This document shows, one piece after another, positions 1 to 7,298 of a stretch of 20,068 bases of DNA. Every line of letters starts with the position of its first letter. Position 1 is the first letter of the stretch. The stretch lies in assembly GCA_036939975.1 (NCBI GenBank), contig JALLPB010000383.1, positions 1 to 20,068 of the forward strand, in the 5' to 3' direction. The notes under the pieces are model-generated. The model was given only the letters and a program-made list of their open reading frames with translations. It made no database searches and was not told where the DNA came from. The position numbers and the translations under genes were made by a program. Source of the stretch: Cyclostephanos tholiformis. Its lineage: Eukaryota; Bacillariophyta; Thalassiosirophyceae; Thalassiosirales; Thalassiosiraceae.

Positions 1-113
1 GGGCCTAAAATGGGCGACACGTGATGTCGGTTTGGCGACATGTCGCCGACATGTCAGCCGACACGACATTGTCGCCCCAAAATTGCCGACACCGACATCC
101 GACATGTGCAACT
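1..113. repeat. palindromic GACATGTC/GCCGACA short-repeat tract
   Basis: Short motifs of the form GCCGACA, GACATGTC and TGTCGGC recur through the first 110 bases. They include a perfect 14-bp palindrome, GGCGACATGTCGCC, at 34-47, followed at once by GACATGTC at 48-55. The tract starts at or before the window edge and stops where recognisable retroelement coding sequence begins near 116. It may be the end of a satellite or the border of an insertion. No gene is visible in it. Confidence 0.5.
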
Positions 114-115
114 AA

Positions 116-2537
116 GCTTGGATCGATAAAGCAAAAGGCGGCAAATTGAATAGACATAACGTGTGGTTTTTCCTCGATAAACAATTCTGGCCGGGGGTGT
201 CATTTGGAATCAGCAGCATCGCAGCAAGCTTCCAGGAGCTTGAGGAATGCATGATGTGCCAGTACTTCGGTCTCCTGCTGGTTAGTGGAATCAGACGTTC
301 AGTGCGTAAAGAATTGAGGCAGTTGGATCGAGGATTTTATGGCTGCGGGTACCCACCTTCAGGGGTGGAATGTATGGTGGGACAGATCAGCAAATTACTC
401 ATGAATTAAGGATGTGCATCCGGCCTGGGTTACCATCTGCAAACTTCCATGGAACTGTTGGTGATAGAGGTGGGTGTGTCCACCCAGATCCTTTCCACGG
501 ATTATGGCAGATACAGTGGGTGGGCCTCACCCTGCTGGTTGAAATCGGTATGGGAGAAGGTTAATAAGTTTGGTCTACGAGTGGAAATAAGAGACTTACC
601 CCTATGCCCAACGAGAGCCAATGACAAATGGCTTATGTTGTGCCTAGAGGAAGCGGGATATTCCAAGGACAACCTCATCCGACTAAACCAAGTACGTTGC
701 TACCAACAGGTGAATTTTTTGTCCAACATTTTTGGACCCAACGGAAGATCTATCCATAGGAGATATATGACACGTCGGCCAGATGGGGAGCATTGGTCCA
801 CACTTACTTTCCCTATGGAAAAGCCAGCAAAGCGAGATTTTACTCTGTGGAGAATGGCAATGGAGGAGTCGCCCCACGAGGCACGCCAGTGTACCGGCTT
901 GGACCACAGGTGGGAACAAGTCATAAGATTTGGACATTGGGGGTGTGGCTGCAGGAATTTAGTGAGGAGGCACCCACAACTATCTGGCAGGTCCTCAATA
1001 GTTGGGGTAGGACGTGGATGTGGGATAACCTGAAGTGGGAAGGGAACGATGATTGGCTCGCCGAGGCTATCAGGAGGGAGACATGCGTGGCAGTAACAGA
1101 TGGGTCCTACATGAGTAAGGTATACCCCAATATTCACGCGGCTGCCTTTGTGCTGGAATGCTCTCATTGCACCGGGCAACTGTGGGGCTCCTTTCCAGAA
1201 CGGTGCCACAACGCGTGTAGCTATAGAGGAGAGCTGGTAGGGTTAATGGCTATTCACTTGATCCTTTGTGCGATAAACGACGTTCACTGAGATCTGACCG
1301 GGAAGGTGATCATCTATTCAGATTGCCTCGGAGCACTGAACATGGTAAAGAATCTGCCAACATCTAGAATCCCAACAAGGTGCCAAAACTCAGACGTCTT
1401 AAAAAACATCCTGGTTAACTGCTCGAATTTATCCTTTGTCCGATGATATTGACATGTCTCTGCACATCAGGACGATCATAATGCACTCTCTTCGTTGTCG
1501 AGACCAGCGCAACTAAATTGTGCAATGGATAGCCTGGCCAAGAGGACAATTTGGGAGTTACCTGCAACAATGCTGCCTGTCCAACAGGCTTTTCCACTAG
1601 AACCCATCTGTGTCTTTGCCGGTCAGACAAAGATAACCACGGATACCGTATGATATCTGCGGTTCTGGGCACATAGGTGCATCGCCAGAGGAGCTTTTTA
1701 TAGTGCTGGGGTTCTGATGACACAGGAATTTGATTACGTGGACTGGGAAATGGTACATGAGACCTTGTGAACTGTACCAAGGTTGTTTCAGTTGTGGGCG
1801 TGTAAGCAGGTCATTGGAATTGCCGGGACTATGGAGTGGGACCACTCTAAGGTAAAGCTCTGCCCTAGCTGCACAGAGCAACAAGACACGTGCGCGCATG
1901 TGCTACTGTGCTGCCACGAGGGCAGAGAGTATCCACACTAAAACACTCTTTGGAACAGGTGGAGGATTGGCTGGTGGATGCGGAGTCGGACCCAGACTTG
2001 CTTGACTGCATTATGGAGTACGCTTATGCTGGGAGGGGAGGAAAAACCATGGCATCAATTTGCTAAGGCCTGGACTCTAGGTTTGCATCTTTCGCACGGG
2101 AGCAGGATGCAATTGGATGGCGTCGGTTTATGGAAGGGATGGTAAGCTCCAAAATGAGGGCAATTCAGTTTGATTATCACCATCGTCACGGCACGTTGAT
2201 GAATCTTAAACGGTGGACACGGGGTCTCATCCTGAAGCTGCTGGAGACGACACATGGTCAATGGATATATAGGAACATCCAAATACATGATTCTGTTTTC
2301 GGGACACACACAACATTACAGAAGGAGGCAATTCTCAAAGAAATTGAGGAGCAGATGGAGATGGGGGGAGATGGCTTGCTGGAGGAAGACCAATAGATGC
2401 TGGAATTGAATCTCGGTGACCTGGAAAACATGAAGGGGGAACATGAGGAGTATTGGCTGCTAGCAATCAGAGCTGCACGGGAGGCTGCTAAGCTAACTGA
2501 GGGATATATCAATGCATTGCCACCAAGAGGAGGCTAA
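116..2537 (+). pseudogene. non-LTR-type retroelement protein remnant: post-RT region, RNase H and C-terminal domain
   Basis: This is a broken coding region resembling the part downstream of reverse transcriptase in a protein family common in diatom and other algal genomes. Frame 2 carries the first part (116 to about 880) with a stop at 407-409, then the reading shifts to frame 1. An RNase H-like domain follows: TDGSY near 1099, YRGELVGL near 1222 and IYSDCLGAL near 1315 supply the D, E and D residues, with an in-frame TGA at 1288-1290. Next come AHQDDH near 1460, LSRPAQLNC, and a Cys/His cluster CPSC-x6-C-x-H-x3-C at 1861-1911. The C-terminal part (about 1940-2537) has GWRRFMEGMV and THGQWIYRN. 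At least five internal stops and two or more frameshifts make it non-functional. The RT palm itself is not in the window. Family recognition is from memory of conserved motifs. Confidence 0.72.
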
Positions 2538-2957
2538 GAATGGCACACAGGATTCATGACCCTTTTCTCAAAATCCCTGTCCTCCCGCAGGGTTATACGG
2601 CTTTCAGTAGCCGATCGTACCAAGGACGATGGTCCTTGAAGGAGAGCAAGCCCTCTTTAGTGGTTCCGACCGTGGTGCTGTTTGGTATTTACCCTCGGTG
2701 TATGAAGACACCAGTATGGTGAAAAATGTCTAGGTAGCAATAACTTTACCTAATTTCTTAAGTTGTGATGTAATGTAATGAGGATTTTTCCCCAAAAAAA
2801 TTATTTGTACCAATACAGTGGGCTTATTAGGTAGATTGCCTTTTTGGGGGGCGCAACAGAGGGGAAAATGGGGCGTCGACGTCATGTGTGTGACAGCCGG
2901 ACATCCCCCATTCTCCCCCCTGTCAAGTCATGTCGCCCCGGTGTTGGTGGGTGGGTT
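2538..2957. other. non-coding stretch between the two retroelements
   Basis: No gene is visible. The first part, to about 2810, is AT-rich and follows the retroelement reading frame directly, so it may be that element's 3' untranslated region. The second part (2818-2957) is G/C-tract rich and leads into the terminal repeat of the DIRS-like element. It contains GACGTCATGTGTGT at 2878-2891, whose exact reverse complement lies at 3131-3144 on the other side of the terminal repeat. Confidence 0.4.
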
Positions 2958-3087
2958 GCTAAAAATCACTACTACTACTATTCCCTACGTCAATCCGATG
3001 CCATGGTCCACTTGCTCACTAACGCTGAATGAGCCCCCGCTGCAGAGAAGTGCGCACGTGGCCCCCTCGGTCTGTCCCTCACCACAA
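2958..3087 (-). repeat. terminal direct repeat of DIRS-like element 1, 3' copy
   Basis: It matches 10477-10609 in the same orientation over about 130 bp. Differences are a short patch after the CTGCAG (AGAAG against CCTAG plus a 2-bp GC indel), one C/T change, and one base in an A run. It contains a (ACT)4 microsatellite, an NcoI-type CCATGG, a PstI-type CTGCAG and a CACGTG palindrome. A third, inverted copy opens element 2 at 15196. Confidence 0.85.
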
Positions 3088-3594
3088 TCAAGTCTGGCGA
3101 CTGGACCTAGGTTCGTCGTCCCCTCGACGGACACACATGACGTCATGATTGGATACATTTCATCCTACATCCTAATCCTAAAATAGAGTAACGCTAATGC
3201 TCGTGGTGCCAAAAACATGTAGGGTTTAGTATCCCCGGATACGAACCCGACACCCGAACCCTGGACTCCCTGGGGACAAAATGTCGCCCCATTGACCATC
3301 CTGGTCATCCCCAGGGGGCCGGGAGAGAGCACCACCCACCTGTGACACAAGATTGAGGCGGACCCCGACGGACGCCTGTATCAAGCGGGCGCCGGGAAAG
3401 TCCGTCTCAATCGTGGAAACACACTCCCAAACCCCTGTCCCAACAAGTACCAACAGGCTACAAATGATCTCCCTTGTTGACCCAGCTATACTGTTCGACC
3501 ATCACATTCGATGATGTCATTCAAAGCTGGGTGTCGCGGTGCAGCACCCTCATCTGGCGTGGAGGCGGAAAAAAGGGGGGAACCCAGACCAACC
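3088..3594 (-). other. 3' untranslated region of DIRS-like element 1 with three potential hairpins
   Basis: This lies between the recombinase stop codon and the 3' terminal repeat, and no ORF in it is credible. Three inverted repeats follow one another: ACCCAGCT/AGCTGGGT at 3480-3487 and 3525-3532; a 13-bp arm at 3351-3363 pairing with 3400-3412 with one mismatch; and CCCTGGGGA/TCCCCAGGG at 3268-3276 and 3308-3316, which encloses a smaller GACC/GGTC stem. Such structures could serve 3'-end formation, reverse transcription or recombination; which of these is unknown. Confidence 0.5.
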
Positions 3595-5055
3595 CTATTC
3601 CGTGTCGTAGTCGGAGAGAACGCATGTACTCGTTACGTCGTGATATGCGTTTCCGTGCACATTTACGAACTTAAAATTTCGTTTCATCTTCGTAGTCATT
3701 CCTTCTGAATAGCATGCTAATTGTTCCCGAATGTATTCCTTAAACGTAGCCCCACGCCACCGCCCCATTTTTTGAATTTGAGTGTCGGAGTAGCCCGAGA
3801 GGGCTAAAGCGTTAGCACCGCCACATCGGAGCGAGTGCGTATCGACTAGCTCGATAGGAATACCCCGAGTTTCAGGGTATTCCAGCAATGTTGCTGCCAA
3901 TTTGAGGGCCTTGCTAATGTCCTCACCCAAAACATCACCACGTTTCCCGCGGTGAAAGAAAGTCGAAAGAAAACTTGACGATGGTGCCCCGTGCTGGCGG
4001 AGGTGTACTACTCGCCTCCCGAGGGCACGGATTGGGCAGTGGACCGATTCGCCATTAGTCTCCTGATGGACGCAGACTCCTTTCCAACCGTTTTTCTGGT
4101 TATCGAGTTTCAGAGTTGCACTATCGGCTGACAAAACAAGGTTGTACGGCGCGGTTTTGGGAAGGCACCGGAGCTGCCCCGCACTCGTTTTCTTATAGAA
4201 AGTTACGTCTTCCAGTTTGAACTGGACCGTCTGTTTTTTGTTGTTTCGCTTACTTTTAACAGTGTATTCCCCGATTCGCAGGAGGTAATAAAACGCGATT
4301 AAAGACAGATCCCCAATAGCCCGCGTGTGGGCGTTGCCCGATTCGCCATATCCGATATCCACAAGGAACTGGGGTATGTCAGTTTCAATGGGTAGCATTT
4401 TTCTTGTCGGTGGGTCCTCTTTGCCGTATCCCTCGATCATTATTTGAAGAGCAGGAAGGAACTTCTCCGAGCCTATAATTTTTGTGGGATTGTTTCCGAT
4501 GGCCATGGATATCGTCTGTCCAACGGCAGTGATAGCGCTTGTAACCGTCGAAGCCTGGACCTGTCGTCCCCGTCCATAGTATCCTGTTCTGACGCGCTGC
4601 GCGAAGCCCGTAAGGCACCGAATTCGTTGTCCAAAGGTTGTTGATTGTAGATACGGATCGAATCCCATAGGTGCGAGGTAGGTGGTCCAATTACGCCAAC
4701 GAGTTTCCCTGGCGATGGAAGTCGCCGCCAATCGTCCAGCACGAAAGGCTGCATCCGCAAGGCGGAAATCACTCGCGTAGCTGCCTTGGAATTCAAGCGG
4801 AAGACTGTCCACGATCTCTGTAATGGTAAAGGAAAAGTCGAATTGAACAGTGTTAGTAATTTGTCGTCGGTATCGCAATGCCACGCAGGGTTGCTCCCAA
4901 ACGAGCGAGACGGTATATCCGCAATTGCGTTGCGTTTCCCCTCTATGTGAATCGGCGTGAACGGGCACGCCTTCTGATGTTTTGCCCGTAGGGCGAGGGC
5001 CTGGACCAGGTGTTCCGCCACCACCGATCTCTTTGACGCGAGCTTGGTCGCCCAC
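3595..5055 (-). CDS. DIRS-type tyrosine recombinase
   Basis: This 486-aa protein is the DNA-joining enzyme of the element. It would recombine a circular cDNA intermediate into the host genome through a covalent phosphotyrosine link. Residues 90-200 look like the helical core-binding domain. The catalytic domain shows R260 in LLRIGEYT, the H407-x2-R410 box in THSLRCGGANALALSG, W433 in the MGRWRG box, and the likely nucleophile Y441 in FKEYI. All five expected catalytic positions are present, so the enzyme looks intact. The start used is the ATG at 5055. It overlaps the Pol frame by 583 nt in another frame, and conserved recombinase sequence begins only near residue 88, so translation may start further in. 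Its length fits DIRS recombinases. How it is translated downstream of Pol is not visible. Confidence 0.88.
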   Translation of the reverse strand: MGDQARVKEIGGGGTPGPGPRPTGKTSEGVPVHADSHRGETQRNCGYTVSLVWEQPCVALRYRRQITNTVQFDFSFTITEIVDSLPLEFQGSYASDFRLADAAFRAGRLAATSIARETRWRNWTTYLAPMGFDPYLQSTTFGQRIRCLTGFAQRVRTGYYGRGRQVQASTVTSAITAVGQTISMAIGNNPTKIIGSEKFLPALQIMIEGYGKEDPPTRKMLPIETDIPQFLVDIGYGESGNAHTRAIGDLSLIAFYYLLRIGEYTVKSKRNNKKQTVQFKLEDVTFYKKTSAGQLRCLPKTAPYNLVLSADSATLKLDNQKNGWKGVCVHQETNGESVHCPIRALGRRVVHLRQHGAPSSSFLSTFFHRGKRGDVLGEDISKALKLAATLLEYPETRGIPIELVDTHSLRCGGANALALSGYSDTQIQKMGRWRGATFKEYIREQLACYSEGMTTKMKRNFKFVNVHGNAYHDVTSTCVLSDYDTE

Positions 5056-7130
5056 CCAATGGTAGGTGTGTTGTCATTGAATATTGTGAGTTGTTTATTT
5101 TCGAGGGGTCCGCAAACTGCTTCCATGGCGAGCCATAGTAGGAGAAGGCCTGCCATCTCCAAATCCGAATTCGATATGCGTCCTCCCGGGTTTTCAAATG
5201 TTTTTATGTCATTTGCTACGTCCGGTGGCCATTGCCAGCGAAAGACAGTGGGCGTACATGGGGACAATTCGCCGAATATGACCCCTCCCGCGCCATGTCC
5301 CGAGGCGTCGACGAAACCAATGAAATCCGGCCACCCCTGAATCAGCTGACTGCATCGTGTAGGATCCTTTGTTGATTCCCTCAGTATCGTTCTGCACCCT
5401 TCGAGCGATGTCAGGAGTCGCTCGTTGCGGTTGAGGTAGATGTACGATGGTTTTGACTTTAGAATGCGATTGCATGCTGACAGGAGTCCCGACCCCATCG
5501 GGTTGCATGTGAAGGCATGTCGTATTTTTGCTACCGTGGACTCAAACTCCCTAAATGGAATGCCGGCGGACCCCCTCCGCCCTGTGCGTGTCCAGCCCCG
5601 CAAGATCGTCAGCAACTTTTCCCGTTTTGCAGTCTCGAGCCACATCGTTTTGTGAGTCCCATCGAAATCGAAACCAAGAAGGGTCTTCTCCGTTGAGTAT
5701 TGTCCTTCGAGTTGTTTGAGTTTCTTTTCTGAAATTGGATCGTCGCCGTCGTTCAAATCGTTCGCCGGGAATATGTCGTGTATCCCCATCATCACCGCGT
5801 CAGCTGTGTGTTTGAGTTGTGACTTTGATACCGGTATCACAAGGCTCATAAAGTCATCGACGTATACCTCTAACATTGTACGAAAAGGTTGGCCGTTGTG
5901 GTCCTGACGTAGGGCTGCATATGATTTCCCGCCGACCACATATTTTGCAAATTTGTGATTTGGTAGAGACCCGACCGGCATGTCGGTGTATTCTGTCGCG
6001 ATGTCACGTGCCGTTTCCGATGCCGCACAAAAATATGGGGGGGATTCGACCCATCCCATTTGGAGTGACGTAGGTACCACCAGCATTACCGGTTCCCCTT
6101 CCGGTTGTGGTAGGACATAAGAGAAGTTCCACTCCTCGCCTTCCCTACAGTCCATACGCCAAAACCCATCTTTAATATCCCACTTTGCCATGAATATTTT
6201 TGCGTCGTCGTCAGCTTCCGCGAACGCATGAATTATTCTCATAAGGCATTCTCCCAACTGATCTATTGCTCCTTTCGGTGCACTCTTTACAGTCGTGTCA
6301 TTAACCGCAGCCAGCACTCCTCCATTTTTTAGCCGGAGGCGGAACGATAGATCGAGTATCGATCGAAAAGCCTTTGATTTGTGGGGGATTGCCGCGATGG
6401 GAGAAATCTTCAACTGTCTGGGCGGGTCATCCTTTATGTCGTCCCATGGGACCAGGCGTGCTTGGTTCGTGCGTAATTTCTCCTCTATCTCGGAGGCAAA
6501 ATGCGTGAGTGCGTCCGGTGACATGGCGGATCGATGCGGTCCCCGTTCAACTGCTTCCCACATTTCGCTCTTCGTCCATTCTCGCCCTGTACGAGTCGGG
6601 CACCCCAGGGTGGCCCACTCGCGAAGTGTGTTTGCTGCCGGGTGATGAAGGGCCCTCCCAGTCGGGCACATTGCGTTCCGGTATGGTTCGCGCTGTCGCG
6701 GTAGCTGGGCTGTATCGCACGGGACCATGCCCGTATGTTCCGTCCACTGACTACCCCTATGTTGTACCGATCTTAGCAATTGTCTTTTACTCTTGTTCTG
6801 TCTTCGCAGTTGTTGCCTATCATCCCCCGTGACCTCCCCATTCATGTTGGAAAGTAATGGTTGGGCTAGGCCCCCATATGTCGCCGAAAGAGCGCCGGCG
6901 TTGGCCGTATGCTCGTCATGTGTCCGCATCGGGATTATATTTATAGTTCGATTAGTTCTGTCTAGTATCTTACCTTTGCCTCCGTACATGAGTTCTGTCC
7001 CCGTCTGAAACTGGTCGTGGTGCGATGTGTTCCCCGTTGTCTCGTTCGCGTCGATCACCACGCTTCCCCTGATTTGCTCGTCAGCCACCCCAAGTGTTTT
7101 CTGAAATTTGTGTGCGATGGCTGCGTCCAT
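4473..7130 (-). CDS. DIRS-type reverse transcriptase / RNase H polyprotein (Pol)
   Basis: This is the replication enzyme of the element. Numbering is from the first ATG at 7130 (885 aa). The frame is open upstream to the Gag stop at 7296-7298, so the true N-terminus may be about 55 residues longer. The N-terminal 200 residues are unassigned and basic. RT motif A is KWDIKDGFWRMDC with D318, motif B is LQMGWVESPPYFC, and motif C is EVYVDDFMSL with YVDD at 423-426. RNase H follows, with D608 in GFVDASGHG, E658 in NSDLEMAG, D686 in IFNDNTP and D738 in NAIADIPSR, so the D-E-D-D set is complete. The C-terminal extension (LLTLFNSTFPLP, VISALRMQPF) is typical of DIRS Pol. I see neither a Dam-like methyltransferase domain nor an aspartic protease. 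It is in the same frame as Gag, and its last 583 nt overlap the recombinase gene. Confidence 0.9.
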   Translation of the reverse strand: MDAAIAHKFQKTLGVADEQIRGSVVIDANETTGNTSHHDQFQTGTELMYGGKGKILDRTNRTINIIPMRTHDEHTANAGALSATYGGLAQPLLSNMNGEVTGDDRQQLRRQNKSKRQLLRSVQHRGSQWTEHTGMVPCDTAQLPRQREPYRNAMCPTGRALHHPAANTLREWATLGCPTRTGREWTKSEMWEAVERGPHRSAMSPDALTHFASEIEEKLRTNQARLVPWDDIKDDPPRQLKISPIAAIPHKSKAFRSILDLSFRLRLKNGGVLAAVNDTTVKSAPKGAIDQLGECLMRIIHAFAEADDDAKIFMAKWDIKDGFWRMDCREGEEWNFSYVLPQPEGEPVMLVVPTSLQMGWVESPPYFCAASETARDIATEYTDMPVGSLPNHKFAKYVVGGKSYAALRQDHNGQPFRTMLEVYVDDFMSLVIPVSKSQLKHTADAVMMGIHDIFPANDLNDGDDPISEKKLKQLEGQYSTEKTLLGFDFDGTHKTMWLETAKREKLLTILRGWTRTGRRGSAGIPFREFESTVAKIRHAFTCNPMGSGLLSACNRILKSKPSYIYLNRNERLLTSLEGCRTILRESTKDPTRCSQLIQGWPDFIGFVDASGHGAGGVIFGELSPCTPTVFRWQWPPDVANDIKTFENPGGRISNSDLEMAGLLLLWLAMEAVCGPLENKQLTIFNDNTPTIGWATKLASKRSVVAEHLVQALALRAKHQKACPFTPIHIEGKRNAIADIPSRSFGSNPAWHCDTDDKLLTLFNSTFPLPLQRSWTVFRLNSKAATRVISALRMQPFVLDDWRRLPSPGKLVGVIGPPTSHLWDSIRIYNQQPLDNEFGALRASRSASEQDTMDGDDRSRLRRLQALSLPLDRRYPWPSETIPQKL

Positions 7131-7295
7131 TGGACCTAGCGCCGCCGCCAAACGTTTCTCCCCTGTTGTCCGTGAAGCCGCCTCCTCGAGGAGGTGCTGT
7201 TTCTTGTTCCTATTGTACTGCTGTTCGATTGTCCTTTTTATTGTGTTAGATGTTGGTTTTGAAGTTTTTCGTCCCTCCCCCCTAGACTGTTTTGG

Positions 7296-7298
7296 TCA
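7296..7298 (-). promoter_or_regulatory. single in-frame UGA between Gag and Pol, candidate readthrough stop
   Basis: Gag ends with CTC TGA CCA. Reading on in the same frame there is no further stop until the end of Pol at 4473. The 49 codons before the TTG at 7151 are rich in Lys, Arg and Gln. One leaky stop would give Gag and a Gag-Pol fusion, as in some retroviruses. A chance point mutation in a once continuous ORF is the alternative. Confidence 0.5.

Noticed and set aside
2818..3186. 122-aa plus-strand ORF across the terminal repeat
   Set aside because: It reads through a non-coding terminal repeat and microsatellite and has no recognisable features.
4473..7295. Dam-like methyltransferase domain often found in DIRS Pol proteins
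   Set aside because: No methyltransferase motif was found after the RNase H domain; the C-terminal extension is the shorter type.
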